The position numbers and the translations under genes are program-made. Below the pieces are notes generated by a model that had not been told where the DNA came from, made no database searches, and worked only from the letters and a program-made list of their open reading frames with translations. From contig NZ_KB907929.1 in NCBI RefSeq assembly GCF_000382285.1, forward strand, positions 186,001 through 250,000: a stretch of DNA of 64,000 nucleotides, written 5' to 3'. Each line of letters begins with the position of its first letter. Positions within the stretch are counted from its first letter, which is position 1. Shown here piece by piece: positions 37,790-46,931 of the stretch. Origin of the DNA: Solimonas variicoloris DSM 15731. Lineage in GTDB: Bacteria; Pseudomonadota; Gammaproteobacteria; Nevskiales; Nevskiaceae.

Positions 37790-39586
37790 CTAGCTCCGCG
37801 TCAGGGACAGGTAGGGGTTGTCCGGCGGGACTTCCGCGAACAATGTCGAAGGCGTCGCCAACAGATAGCCGTGCAACCGCCGCGACTTGCGCGGCCCGGT
37901 GACTTCGCAGGTCCAGATGTTCAGGCCGCTGTCCTGTTTGCGGTGCAGTCCCAGCTTCTCGAAGCGCTTCTGCACCCATTGCCAGTCGTGCAGATTGTCC
38001 TGCCGGGCCAGCACCTGGATCTCCGGATGTTCCTGCACGTAGCGCTGGAAAACGCCGGGGCTGACCAGGTACGCCGTCCCATCGACGGTATGCACCAATG
38101 CCTTCGCATCGTTGATGATGAGCTTGCGCGATTCGATGCCGTGCTTGAGCCAGGCGATGAAGTTTTCCCCGGACGGCGTGGCCCTCGCGGGAGCCGGCAT
38201 GGCGGCAGGACTGGTCGGCGCCAAATGAGCCACTGCCACAGGTGCGGCGGCGGATGGTGATGGTGGTTCCGCGCTGGCGGACGATGCACTGGTGGTGGCT
38301 GCGTCGGACGCATCGAGCACCGACAGCAGATCGGAGACCGGGTCCGCGATCCCGGCCTGGCAATCCGCTACCCCAGGGGACGGTGAGGTGGCCGGGATGC
38401 CGGCGGAGGCCGGCGCTGCCTCATCGCCAGGGAGGGCCTCTTCCGTCGTGACCGTGCCCGCGAACGGTGCGGGACGCTCGCCCGACTCCCAGATCAAGGC
38501 CGGCGACAGGCGCAGGAAGGTAAAGCTGTGCGACCAGCCGGTGCCGCTCGTGACGGTGGCCCGCCAGATCGCCTTCCCATCCGGGGCGGGCTGCACGATC
38601 CCATGGTCCTGGAGCACCGTGAAGACGGCGGTGTTGTTCGATGGAATGCCTTCGATGCCCTGCGACAGGAGGTGCGCGCGCAGCTTGTCGCTGACCGTCT
38701 TGCTGACGAGCCAGAGTGCCTCCGGGGTCAGCCATCCATCCGACGGGCCGCCGGGCTGGTTCAGCTTGAATTCCTCGCGCAGCAGGTAGCGCAGGCCATC
38801 CAGCAGCTTGCGCTGCAACGCATGCTTCGGCGCCGCCATCGCCCTGGCCGGATCACCGCCGAGCGCCAGGGCCACCGATGCCTGGTCAGCCTTGACGACC
38901 AGCTCTCCAAGCGTGCCGGCATGCTCGTACTGGCCCGCCAGCACGTACAGCAGCGCCGACCACAGGTCCTGGTAGTCGCTCAGCCAGTCGAGGATGCCGG
39001 CATCGAGCACACGGGTGTAGAGCAGTCCCGTGGCGGCGCCATGCAGCCGGTACTCGCGATCCGTCCGGTAACGAAAGCGGTACGGCTGCCGCAGCGGCCC
39101 GTGCCAGGGGTGCCAGACCAGGCCATCGGCCTGCTCGACGTGCAGGTCGACCGCGATCTTGCCAATGTCGTGCAGCAACGCGGCGTAGGCGGTCCCGGCG
39201 GTCCAGGCCTCGGCTTGCGCGGCCTGGGCCTCGGGCGAGGCGCCGGCCGGAAGCAAGTGGGACTGCCTCAGTTTGAGCGCGTAGGCCACGATCTCCAGGC
39301 CGTGGTCCAGCATGCCGCCCGGCCATGCATGGTGATACGCCTCCGAGGCCGGGAACTGCTGGACCAGCTCGGCGTAGCGCTCCAGCGGCGCGAGGTACAG
39401 CGAGCGGAACTGCCGACGCGACAGCGAGGTGCGCTGCCAGATGTGTTCCAGCAGCCGCTGCCGGCGCGGCTCCGCCAGCAGCGCTGCGGCCGACTGCGGT
39501 GGCGTCAGCCCTTTGGCAGGCTCGGCAGGAGGTGGCGCGGCGGCGGTGGCCAGCGGCACCCGTTTGCGCTGGAACAGCGAAAGCAT
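37790..39586 (-). CDS. traI: MobH-family relaxase (TraI, TIGR03760)
   Basis: A 598-residue relaxase of ICEclc/SXT/R391-type elements, which nicks oriT and pilots the strand. The N-terminal TraI_2 domain holds the MobH histidine motif AYHHAWPGGMLDHGLEI and the HD motif LLHDIGK. A C-terminal winged domain (about 490-595, SGENFIAWLKHGIESRKLIIND) follows an Ala/Ser/Pro linker. The ATG at 39586 gives the family N-terminus MLSLFQRK. It is convergent with the MocR gene. Confidence 0.9.
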   Translation of the reverse strand: MLSLFQRKRVPLATAAAPPPAEPAKGLTPPQSAAALLAEPRRQRLLEHIWQRTSLSRRQFRSLYLAPLERYAELVQQFPASEAYHHAWPGGMLDHGLEIVAYALKLRQSHLLPAGASPEAQAAQAEAWTAGTAYAALLHDIGKIAVDLHVEQADGLVWHPWHGPLRQPYRFRYRTDREYRLHGAATGLLYTRVLDAGILDWLSDYQDLWSALLYVLAGQYEHAGTLGELVVKADQASVALALGGDPARAMAAPKHALQRKLLDGLRYLLREEFKLNQPGGPSDGWLTPEALWLVSKTVSDKLRAHLLSQGIEGIPSNNTAVFTVLQDHGIVQPAPDGKAIWRATVTSGTGWSHSFTFLRLSPALIWESGERPAPFAGTVTTEEALPGDEAAPASAGIPATSPSPGVADCQAGIADPVSDLLSVLDASDAATTSASSASAEPPSPSAAAPVAVAHLAPTSPAAMPAPARATPSGENFIAWLKHGIESRKLIINDAKALVHTVDGTAYLVSPGVFQRYVQEHPEIQVLARQDNLHDWQWVQKRFEKLGLHRKQDSGLNIWTCEVTGPRKSRRLHGYLLATPSTLFAEVPPDNPYLSLTRS

Positions 39587-39917
39587 GGCGACATCCTGGT
39601 GATGGGCTGGCCGGAGGAGCCTTTTGGCCTTTTCGGGTAGGGCCTTTCCCCTTGAGGCCATTCCCTTGCTCCATCCCCAGCCCTTTGGCCTTCGACAAGC
39701 CCTTTGATATAGGGGCAGTCGGCTTCGTGTGCCGCAATCAATGCGGAGCCGGTGCGCTCCAGGATCGAGCGGAACAGGCACTGTGTTTTCACCAGATCAG
39801 TCCGTTTCAACCGGCGCTGAAAGCGCAGCAGGCCCTGAAACCCCTGCGCCCGAAGGCATGCTTGTCGAGAATGAAGTAAGGAAGTAAGATTTCCTTTGAA
39901 ACTTATGGAGGCCTCCC
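39587..39917. other. Non-coding leader upstream of the relaxase, possible oriT
   Basis: 331 bases without a convincing gene. On the relaxase strand, 39611-39712 is a purine-biased run with many copies of AAAGGGC- and AAAGGCC-like words. A small hairpin GCGCT-GAA-AGCGC also occurs. Position next to a MobH relaxase makes it a candidate oriT or regulatory leader; nothing in the sequence proves it. Confidence 0.3.
39873..39888 (+). promoter_or_regulatory. Tandem GAAGTAAG octamer upstream of the AbrB/PIN pair
   Basis: Two exact adjacent copies of GAAGTAAG lie 29 bases before the AbrB-type antitoxin start, in an AT-richer stretch. AbrB/MazE antitoxins usually autoregulate at such repeats. Confidence 0.4.
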
Positions 39918-40136
39918 ATGCTTGCCAAGCTCACATCGAAAAATCAGATCACGCTGCCCAAGGCGGCCGTGTCCGGCGTGGATGCGGCGGAGTACTTCGA
40001 CGTCACCGTCGAGGGCGGCCGGATCATCCTGACGCCGGTGCGGGTCCAGAAGGCCCAGGCCGTGCGCGAGAAGCTGGAGCAACTCGGGATCACCGAGCAG
40101 GACGTTGAGGATGCCGTGGCCTGGGCACGGCAGTGA
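39918..40136 (+). CDS. AbrB/MazE-type antitoxin
   Basis: A 72-residue swapped-hairpin DNA-binding protein (AKLTSKNQITLPKAAV at the start, then EYFDVTVEGGRIILTPV) with a helical C-terminus that should bind the toxin. A GGAGG site precedes the start. Its stop overlaps the next start (TGATG), the normal coupling of a toxin-antitoxin pair. Confidence 0.85.
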   Translation: MLAKLTSKNQITLPKAAVSGVDAAEYFDVTVEGGRIILTPVRVQKAQAVREKLEQLGITEQDVEDAVAWARQ

Positions 40137-40549
40137 TGCGCAGGGTCGTCCTCGACACCAACATCGTGCTGTCGGCGCTGATCTTCAGTGCCGGACGCCT
40201 GGCCTGGATACGCCACGCCTGGCAGCACCAGCAGTTGCAGCCGCTGGTCTGCCGGGAGACGGCCAGTGAACTCCTGCGCGTCCTGGCCTATCCCAAGTTC
40301 AAGCTGTCGACCTCGGAACAGCAGGAGTTGCTGGCGGACTTTCTGCCCTACGCCGATGTGGTGGAACTGCCTGCGCCATGGCCAGACCTGCCGGTCTGCC
40401 GCGACAAGAAGGACCAGGTGTTCCTGGTGCTCGCGCATGTCGGCAAGGCGGATGCGTTGATCACGGGGGATGCGGACATTCTCGCCATGCGAGAGGACTT
40501 TCCCGGCTTGATCATGACCGCCGAAGCATTCGCGGCGCGGCAGGCATGA
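40136..40549 (+). CDS. PIN-domain toxin
   Basis: A 137-residue ribonuclease-fold protein of the TIGR00305 group. Acidic residues of the PIN site are visible: Asp in VVLDTNIVLSAL, Glu in ETASELLRVL, Asp in CRDKKDQVFLVLA and Asp in ITGDADIL. The ATG at 40136 is preferred over the GTG one codon earlier. It probably cleaves RNA when freed from the AbrB antitoxin and helps maintain the element. Confidence 0.85.
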   Translation: MRRVVLDTNIVLSALIFSAGRLAWIRHAWQHQQLQPLVCRETASELLRVLAYPKFKLSTSEQQELLADFLPYADVVELPAPWPDLPVCRDKKDQVFLVLAHVGKADALITGDADILAMREDFPGLIMTAEAFAARQA

Positions 40550-40605
40550 AGGAAACCGGCACGGCCTTGCCCAACGACCGTGGAACGACCATGAGGTAGC
40601 CAACC

Positions 40606-40977
40606 ATGAAGCACACCGCACGCATGACCACCGCAGCGCGACTCGGCCGCTGGCTGGGCGGTGTATGGGGCGGTTGCCTGCGCGCGGAGCGTCGGGTGCA
40701 TCAATGGCTGATGGCGCAAGGACTGCCGGCGGGCGGTGCAGCGGTGCTGATCTGGGGAGTCAAGCTGGCGACCCTCGGCGTGTTGCTGTATGTCTCGGTC
40801 TGGGCGGCGCTGTTGCTGGTCGCTCTCGCTGTGGCAGCCAGGATGGCGGAGCAAGCGCCGCAAGGTGACGATGATTTCCTCGGACGCAAGGCCGAAGAGC
40901 TGGATCATCGCGAAAGCCTTGCCTACGACCCCATCAACTACAGCGATGACCCAGATCCACGATTCGAAGACGATTGA
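40606..40977 (+). CDS. DUF3742 family ICE protein
   Basis: A 123-residue membrane protein with a hydrophobic centre (about 47-78) and an acidic tail (DDPDPRFEDD). ARLGRWLGGVWGGCLRAERRV and GLPAGGAAVLIWGVKLATLGV are typical of DUF3742, a family found almost only next to TraG-N in ICEclc-like elements. Function unknown. Convergent with traG. Confidence 0.82.
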   Translation: MKHTARMTTAARLGRWLGGVWGGCLRAERRVHQWLMAQGLPAGGAAVLIWGVKLATLGVLLYVSVWAALLLVALAVAARMAEQAPQGDDDFLGRKAEELDHRESLAYDPINYSDDPDPRFEDD

Positions 40978-40991
40978 ACCGGCGGTTGGAG

Positions 40992-42515
40992 CTATTTCTG
41001 CTTGGCCGCACCGATCATCAAGCCGCCGCCCCTGCCACCGGCTTGTCCGGCATCCCGCGTGCCAGTACTCAATCCTTGAAGCACGTTGCCTGCACGGATA
41101 CCAGCCCAGGCCAATGCCGCCACCCAGAACGTGGGCAAGATCAAGAACATCGTGGCCATCACGAAGTTCAACAGCATGTCTCCGAAGGTGTTGTTGAGGC
41201 CCACCAGCGGATCGAAGTTCGTGTGCGGCCGGTTCCAGCCCCACCCCCAGCCGTAGAGCGCATCCAGGATCGTCGAGTCGATCCAGCGGGCGAGCTGAAA
41301 CCAGAATTCGGTGAAGAACAGCGCGAACTGCACCACGCTCACCGTGACCATGGTCTTGAGGTCATAGGTGCCGATTAGCAGCACCAGCGGGATGCAGATG
41401 ACCAGCGCCATCTTGAGCAGGGACAGCACCATCGGCAGCGCCTGCCGCATCACGTCCATCGCCGGGAAATAGCCCAGTGATCCGACGGTCAGCCCCACGT
41501 CGCTGGCGGCACGAGTGACGATGTTGGGCAGCGTCATGTCGATCTGGCCACCGTAGTCCGTGTAGACCGCCCCCTGGTTGAGCTTCTGCTGGCGAGGGCT
41601 TGCGATAGCGCGGATCACCGAGTCGTTGACCTCGGCCTGGCTCAGGAAGCCTGCCCAGCCCGCCAATCGCGTCAGCAGGTTGGGATCGACCTGGGCCAGC
41701 AGTCGTGCCCGCAGGCCATGGCCGCCGTCGGACCACCACTGCCGGCAGGTCGGGTAGCCGCCCCCGCCGGGCACCTGGGCCAGCCCAGCGTCGCGCGTGG
41801 CGTCGAACGGCCAAGCATCGCGCGGTGTCCTGGAGCGGTAGCTGTCGTAGAAGCCGGCGGTGCCGACGAAGTAGCTGGAGCCGATCCAGGTGACGTCGTG
41901 CATCTGCTCCTCGCTCAGGCTGGGCCGGGTCATGAACAGCTTGGCGCGGGCGGGGCCATAGCAGTCGCGGGTAAAGTCGCTGACCTCCTGGGCCAGCACC
42001 GGATCGTCGATGCGGGTCGCGTCGATGTCCATGCGGATCTGCCGCAGGTCGGTGCCGCAGGGAATGGCCGCGACCGAGGCGCCGGTGATAGCGCGCGAGA
42101 TCGCGTGCATGGCGAACCACCACACCGGCACCTTCGCCGACTGGTTGTTGATTGTGCTGAACGATTGCGACCAGCCGGTATCGGTCGGCTCCGGGACGCT
42201 TACCTGACATTGGGTCGAACGCGACCGGTCGTAGCGGATGGTGTTGAGATCGACGTCGATGAAGGGGATGCCCGCGAACATGATCACCACGATGGCGACG
42301 AAGACGCGGTTCTCGATGCGAGCCGAGGACAGCACGCCCTTGTTGCCTTCGTCCGCGCCTTCCGCGCGGGCCTTCAACCATTCCTGGATGACGATCGCCA
42401 GGAACGGGACGGCGAACATGCCGCTGGCGGCCAGCACCGACCAGATGCCGTTGTGGACTACCCAGGACACCAGTGTCAGGTAGTACTCCAGGTAGTCGGT
42501 GGTGTACAGCGTCAT
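40992..42515 (-). CDS. traG: Conjugal transfer protein, TraG N-terminal type
   Basis: A 507-residue inner-membrane protein of the mating-pair apparatus, with membrane segments near 20-45, 75-95, 345-375, 380-400 and 440-470 and a large outer region between. This matches the TraG-N family of F/ICE-type secretion systems, which works in pilus formation and mating-pair stability. The C-terminus is Gly-rich. Last gene of the transfer operon in this window. Confidence 0.85.
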   Translation of the reverse strand: MTLYTTDYLEYYLTLVSWVVHNGIWSVLAASGMFAVPFLAIVIQEWLKARAEGADEGNKGVLSSARIENRVFVAIVVIMFAGIPFIDVDLNTIRYDRSRSTQCQVSVPEPTDTGWSQSFSTINNQSAKVPVWWFAMHAISRAITGASVAAIPCGTDLRQIRMDIDATRIDDPVLAQEVSDFTRDCYGPARAKLFMTRPSLSEEQMHDVTWIGSSYFVGTAGFYDSYRSRTPRDAWPFDATRDAGLAQVPGGGGYPTCRQWWSDGGHGLRARLLAQVDPNLLTRLAGWAGFLSQAEVNDSVIRAIASPRQQKLNQGAVYTDYGGQIDMTLPNIVTRAASDVGLTVGSLGYFPAMDVMRQALPMVLSLLKMALVICIPLVLLIGTYDLKTMVTVSVVQFALFFTEFWFQLARWIDSTILDALYGWGWGWNRPHTNFDPLVGLNNTFGDMLLNFVMATMFLILPTFWVAALAWAGIRAGNVLQGLSTGTRDAGQAGGRGGGLMIGAAKQK

Positions 42516-42528
42516 GGCGAACCTCGCG

Positions 42529-42879
42529 CTACCGTGCCTGCGTCAGCAGGCTGGCTTCCAGCACGATCACGGCGACGATGGCCGCAACCTCCGCGCGCAG
42601 CAGCCGCTGCCCGGCGGCGCCCTCCGGTTCCCGCGCGCGCAGGCGACGGCGCATCCAGAGCCAACCCCAGGCGGTGGCGGCGTACAGCAATAGCCGCCAG
42701 GCCAGGAAGGCCCCGGATTGCGCCGCCATCCAGCGCTGCCAGCCCTCGATGCCGCCCGCAATGCGGATGCCGACCACATTGACGGCGGTCGCGGCGATCA
42801 GCAGCGACACCGCCCACACCAGCACCAGGATGGCACGCCGGCTGGACAGCCAGCGCAGGCACCGCCCCACGGTATTCAT
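42529..42879 (-). CDS. Small membrane protein of the ICE transfer operon
   Basis: A 116-residue protein with about three hydrophobic helices (VWAVSLLIAATAVNVVG, LAWRLLLYAATAWGWLWM, VAAIVAVIVLEASLL). No named family recognised. Its start overlaps the stop of the TIGR03755 gene by 4 bases and it ends 13 bases before traG, so it belongs to the transfer operon. Confidence 0.7.
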   Translation of the reverse strand: MNTVGRCLRWLSSRRAILVLVWAVSLLIAATAVNVVGIRIAGGIEGWQRWMAAQSGAFLAWRLLLYAATAWGWLWMRRRLRAREPEGAAGQRLLRAEVAAIVAVIVLEASLLTQAR

Positions 42880-44273
42880 GGATGGCTTCCGCCAGACGGC
42901 GGCCGCTGCAGTTCATCGACCCGATTGCGCACCGGGTCACCCTCGTAGATGCCACGCGCACCGGCGGCGCGGGTGCTGTGGCGCTGGATGATCGCCATCG
43001 GCGAGTTGCTGGCCAGTTCGCGGCGCAGTTCCAGCTCTGCCTTCAGGTTGTGAATCTCACGATCGAGGATGTCGCTTTCGTGGGTGACGGCCTTTTGGGC
43101 CAGTTCGTTGGCGGCCACGTTGGGCTCCTTGCGCCCGGTCAGCAGCGTGCGTTGCAGCAGCAGCGCCTTCTCCAGCACGCTGGCCAGCGCAACCTCCGAG
43201 GCCAGGCGCCGAGCCAGGATGTCCTGGTCCGTCTCGTCGCGCAGCGCCTCGATCACGCCACGGGTGATGGGCAGCGACGCGCTACTCGCAGCCTGCAGGT
43301 TCTGCGCCGTGGTCGGACGGCTGCCGGCGACCAGCTCCTGCAGGGCCTGCAGCTTGTCCTCGTATTCCTCCTGAATCAGCGGGGTCAGGCCAACGCCCGG
43401 CGTGGTGACGGTCTTGGTGCATGCATCGCAGGTGCGCTGCTCCTGCTCCCCCAGCACGCGAATGGCCCAGGCCGCCGCGGCATCGGGCGAACTCCAGGTC
43501 TGGCATGCCAGGTTGCCGCCGCAACTGGCTTGCGGAATCGAACTGGCATCGCCGACGCCACGGCCGTTGAGCAGGTTGTAGCCGGCACGGGTCACGTCGC
43601 CGACCACACGCACCGGACGTTGGCCCGCGCCGCCGGCGTTGTCTCCGCCGACCCACGGAACGCCGTTGTTGCCACGGTTCGCCTCGGCGTCGTCGATCGC
43701 CGAGACCGCATCGGTGCTCGCGACCGCCTGCTTCAGCGCCATGCCTTCGGCGAGTTGGTCCCAGCCGAGTTGCCCACCCGCCATGTCGGCCATGCGGTTG
43801 GCGATGGCACGGCAGGTCAGCTTGCTGCGATCGAAGTCCAGCCTGGCTTGCAGCACCCCATTGGTCAACAGGTTGTACAGCCCTGGATCGGCGCGCTGGA
43901 TGATCAAGGCGGGCAGCGACGCCACGGCAGCGGTGGCGTTCTGGATCACCGAGGACATGATGGCCTGGAAGCCGTTGGTGATGCCGTTCAACTGGTTCTG
44001 CAGCGTGGTTGTGATGCTCATGTCGCCACAGATCAGGTTGCTGTTCCAGCCGACGCCAACGCCGATGGAGTGCATGTTGGCCGCACCGCTCATGGATACC
44101 GCGCGGCCGCCCCCAATGCTGTAGAGCACGTCATCGCCGATCACGCTGCCCTGATGCTGGACGCCGTACTCATTGATGCTGGTCTGCGCCCCGGCGCTGG
44201 AGCAGCACAGTGCTGCGATGACGGCCAATGCGAGAGACGTGAGGCGTCGGGTATTCGGGAGCGGAGACGTCAT
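42876..44273 (-). CDS. TIGR03755 family ICE transfer protein
   Basis: A 465-residue exported protein with a Sec signal peptide (residues about 1-29, ending SSAGAQTS), many Asn/Gln/Ala-rich helices and paired cysteines (CGGNLACQ, TCDACTK). It matches the conserved transfer protein found between TraG-N and the TraU-like gene in ICEclc/PAGI-2 elements (TraH-like place). The ATG at 44273 has a GAGG site; an in-frame GTG at 44288 overlapping the upstream stop is an alternative. Confidence 0.82.
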   Translation of the reverse strand: MTSPLPNTRRLTSLALAVIAALCCSSAGAQTSINEYGVQHQGSVIGDDVLYSIGGGRAVSMSGAANMHSIGVGVGWNSNLICGDMSITTTLQNQLNGITNGFQAIMSSVIQNATAAVASLPALIIQRADPGLYNLLTNGVLQARLDFDRSKLTCRAIANRMADMAGGQLGWDQLAEGMALKQAVASTDAVSAIDDAEANRGNNGVPWVGGDNAGGAGQRPVRVVGDVTRAGYNLLNGRGVGDASSIPQASCGGNLACQTWSSPDAAAAWAIRVLGEQEQRTCDACTKTVTTPGVGLTPLIQEEYEDKLQALQELVAGSRPTTAQNLQAASSASLPITRGVIEALRDETDQDILARRLASEVALASVLEKALLLQRTLLTGRKEPNVAANELAQKAVTHESDILDREIHNLKAELELRRELASNSPMAIIQRHSTRAAGARGIYEGDPVRNRVDELQRPPSGGSHP

Positions 44274-44284
44274 GGCATCGGGCC

Positions 44285-45235
44285 TCACTGGAAATCGACG
44301 CTGCCGAGGAACACCTGGCCGCGGCGCTGGCAGCAGCTATAGGGGCGCCACAATGCCCAGGCGTAGCCGCCCTGCCGCGCCTGCACCTTGGCATTGCTAT
44401 GGGGGAATACCGCGCAACTGCTGGACAGCGTGGGGGTCAGCTCCTGCCACTTGCCCGTGGCGGCATCGGTTTCCATCAGGGCGCCGGCCGGCCAGTAGCC
44501 ATCGCGCGAACTGGCGAGCAGCGGCTGGTACACGTGGATCTGGTTGCGGCGTGTCACGATGTCACCCGCGCGCTGGGCGACCACGGCCGCGGCCTTGTGG
44601 TCATCCACCTGGTGCAGGAAGCCGCCACGCGGATAGACGTTGCCCCAGAGATTCAGGCCCGTGCGCGTGCCGATCTCGCGCCGACCGGGAATCAGTGCTT
44701 CCGGATACAGCGCCTCGGGGATGTTGTAGCGCCATGCCAGCGTGTCGAGCGTGCTCAGCAGATAGGGCATGAAGGCGGTGCCGGCACCCTCGCAGGTGTA
44801 GCCGGAGGCGCTGGCGAACTGGCTGAACATATGGCCGCCGGGATGGCCGATGACGTCGGCGTTCTTGAACTTCGCCAGGTTGTTCTCGTGATCCTCGTTG
44901 GTGGTGCCGTCGCCACCGGCCTTCGCGGTCGGGTTCGGCAGGCTCATCGCCCGCACCTCGACCCAAGGGTTCTCGCCGGTGTTCGAGTAGCTCGATACCA
45001 CGGCATCCGGAATGTAGTGGCGCACCTTGACCGAGGTGCGCACGGTGCAACCCGTCCAGGTGCAATAGAGCCAGTAGCAGATGCCGTTGACGCGGTATTC
45101 CATGCAATCCGGCGACAGGGTGGAGGCCACGATGGTGGCGGTGTTCAGTGCGAAGGACGATGCGGAACACCCCAGCAGCAGCGCTGCGACGGCCAACCGC
45201 TGGCGCCGGGATGGCGCGAACGGACGCCTCGTCAT
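44285..45235 (-). CDS. TIGR03756 family ICE transfer protein (TraU-like)
   Basis: A 316-residue periplasmic protein with a signal peptide (residues about 1-29) and Cys-rich start (CMEYRVNGICYWLYCTWTGC), as in TraU proteins that stabilise mating pairs. Further cysteines at the C-terminus (SSCAVFP, YSCCQRRG) suggest disulfides, which fits the TIGR03757 DsbC-like neighbour. Confidence 0.85.
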   Translation of the reverse strand: MTRRPFAPSRRQRLAVAALLLGCSASSFALNTATIVASTLSPDCMEYRVNGICYWLYCTWTGCTVRTSVKVRHYIPDAVVSSYSNTGENPWVEVRAMSLPNPTAKAGGDGTTNEDHENNLAKFKNADVIGHPGGHMFSQFASASGYTCEGAGTAFMPYLLSTLDTLAWRYNIPEALYPEALIPGRREIGTRTGLNLWGNVYPRGGFLHQVDDHKAAAVVAQRAGDIVTRRNQIHVYQPLLASSRDGYWPAGALMETDAATGKWQELTPTLSSSCAVFPHSNAKVQARQGGYAWALWRPYSCCQRRGQVFLGSVDFQ

Positions 45236-45669
45236 GGCTGCGTCCTCCGGTATTGGTCGATGCGGGCAACCGCACGGGCCACGTCCGTCTCGCCATAGAC
45301 CACGTATCGGCGATCCACCAAGATGGCCGGAACCTTGGTGACGCCAAGGCTCCAGGCGTCGGCAATGCCCTGGTAGGCGGTGCCGATCCTGCGCTGCAGG
45401 TCCGTACCGCCCTGCTTCAGGCGCTGCTGGACGATGGCGCTGGCGCGCTCTGAATCGGAGGGTAGGTTGGCGGCCAGGTCAGCTTCAAGCACCGCGGCAG
45501 CGTCCAGGATGACGTGTCGGTCAGCCTGGCCAAGGACCGAGTGGTGGGAGTCGGTAACGACCCATACTTCCGCAGCAGCCGCTCGGGTGGCCAACGCCAG
45601 GATAGCAATGCCCGCAGCGAGCCATGCTGAGCGAGCACGGGCGGCTTGAGGAGCAGCGCGAGGGTCCAT
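45232..45669 (-). CDS. TIGR03757 family ICE protein (thioredoxin-fold-like)
   Basis: A 145-residue exported protein with a signal peptide up to about residue 33 (LALATRAAAA). The mature part (EVWVVTDSHHSVL ... GVTKVPAILVDRRYVVYGETDV) matches TIGR03757, which has the cis-proline region of thioredoxin-like proteins but no CxxC pair here. It is TrbC/TraW-like in position. Overlaps the TIGR03756 start by 4 bases; first gene of this operon fragment. Confidence 0.8.
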   Translation of the reverse strand: MDPRAAPQAARARSAWLAAGIAILALATRAAAAEVWVVTDSHHSVLGQADRHVILDAAAVLEADLAANLPSDSERASAIVQQRLKQGGTDLQRRIGTAYQGIADAWSLGVTKVPAILVDRRYVVYGETDVARAVARIDQYRRTQP

Positions 45670-45857
45670 GAGACAACACCGGAGGGAAGCCAATCCGGTG
45701 ACAGTCGAACCGAAACCAGGCCTCGACGCGACAAACAAAGCGGAGACCACCTTGCCCCGTTTTCACCATCCCTGTCCGCCCCGACTCGCTGATCGGACCT
45801 GCGCGCTTGCCAAAAGCTGACTGTGTGCAGTGGATGGGTATGGGCCAATCCGGTCTC

Positions 45858-46115
45858 GTGGCCAAGCTGTTCACACCGGACGCCGACGTGGCTTGACTGC
45901 TGACCGAGATTGATCTCGGCGATGACAATGACCACGCATTTGGTCTTTGCGATCTGGGCCTGGGACGCCGGAAATCGGCTGGGTCAGTCTGGGCGAACTG
46001 GCGACGGTGCTCGGCCGGCTGGGCCTGCCGATCGAACGCGACCCGTGGTTCCGTGCCGAGGAGCGATTGAGCGCCTGTGCGCGCGATGAGCGGCTGGCCG
46101 GGCGGATCGTTGTTT
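45858..46115 (+). pseudogene. Degraded DUF2958 gene
   Basis: Reading along the plus strand gives VAKLFTPDADVA, an in-frame TGA where Trp is expected (45894-45896), LLTEIDLGDDNDHAFGLCD, LGLG, a one-base frameshift near 45965, then TPEIGWVSLGELATVLGRLG and LPIERDPWFRAEE up to a stop at 46113-46115. This is the DUF2958 family, a common gene of ICEclc-like backbones. The start is lost. Confidence 0.75.
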
Positions 46116-46163
46116 GACGCGGCCATTGGATCGTCGCAAGGCGTTCCTGTCCACTACGTTGAA

Positions 46164-46931
46164 TCAGTGCAACGCCTTTTCGCCCGGGCGCAGCGTCAAG
46201 ACGCGCACACCGCTCGCAGTGACGGCCACGGTATGCTCGAACTGAGCCGACAATTGCCCGTCACGCGTGACGACCGTCCACCCATCGACCTCTGTTCGGA
46301 CGGCGGACCGCCCCTTGTTTACCATCGGCTCGATGGTAAACACCATCCCTTCCCGAAGCGCCAGACCCGTTCGCGGTTTACCCCAGTGCAGCACTTGCGG
46401 CTCCTCGTGCATTTCACGGCCGATGCCGTGGCCACAGTATTCCCTGACGATCGAATAGCCATTCCTGCGGGCATGCCGCTCGATGGCGTGGCCCACGTCG
46501 CCGAGCGTGGCGCCTGGGCGGACGGCCTGGATGCCTTTCCACATCGCTTCATAAGCCACTTGCACGAGCCGCTTCGCCTGGTGTGACACCTCGCCGACCA
46601 GATAGGTCTTGCTGGAATCGGCGATGTAGCCGTTCTTCTCCAGCGTGATGTCGAAATTGACGATGTCCCCGTCCTGCAGAATGTCCTTGGCGGAAGGAAC
46701 GCCGTGGCAGACCACATGGTTGCGGGAGGCGTTGAGCGCGTAGGCGTACCCGTATTGCCCTTTGCTGGCCGGGCGCGCTTTGAGTTCATAGACGATGAAG
46801 TCATCGACTAGATCGTTGACCTGCATCGTGGACATGCCGATCAGGTTCAGCCGATCAAGATGGCTGAACACCTGCGCCAAAAGCTGGCCTGACTCGGCCA
46901 TCAGCGCGATTTCTTCTGGGCGCTTGGTCAT
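46164..46931 (-). CDS. map: Type I methionine aminopeptidase
   Basis: A 255-residue metal enzyme that removes N-terminal Met. All ligands are kept: Asp94 (VNFDITL), Asp105 (IADSSKT), His168 (GHGIGREMHEEP), Glu201 (FTIEPM) and Glu232 (AQFEHTV), plus substrate His76. It should be active. It overlaps the upstream ParD-like gene by 4 bases; this pairing on a mobile element suggests a special role rather than the housekeeping copy. Confidence 0.93.
   Translation of the reverse strand: MTKRPEEIALMAESGQLLAQVFSHLDRLNLIGMSTMQVNDLVDDFIVYELKARPASKGQYGYAYALNASRNHVVCHGVPSAKDILQDGDIVNFDITLEKNGYIADSSKTYLVGEVSHQAKRLVQVAYEAMWKGIQAVRPGATLGDVGHAIERHARRNGYSIVREYCGHGIGREMHEEPQVLHWGKPRTGLALREGMVFTIEPMVNKGRSAVRTEVDGWTVVTRDGQLSAQFEHTVAVTASGVRVLTLRPGEKALH

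Noticed and set aside
39505..39810. Small minus-strand gene upstream of the relaxase
   Set aside because: Overlaps the relaxase start, has repeat-driven Lys/Gly-rich translation in one frame and no family features; treated as non-coding leader.
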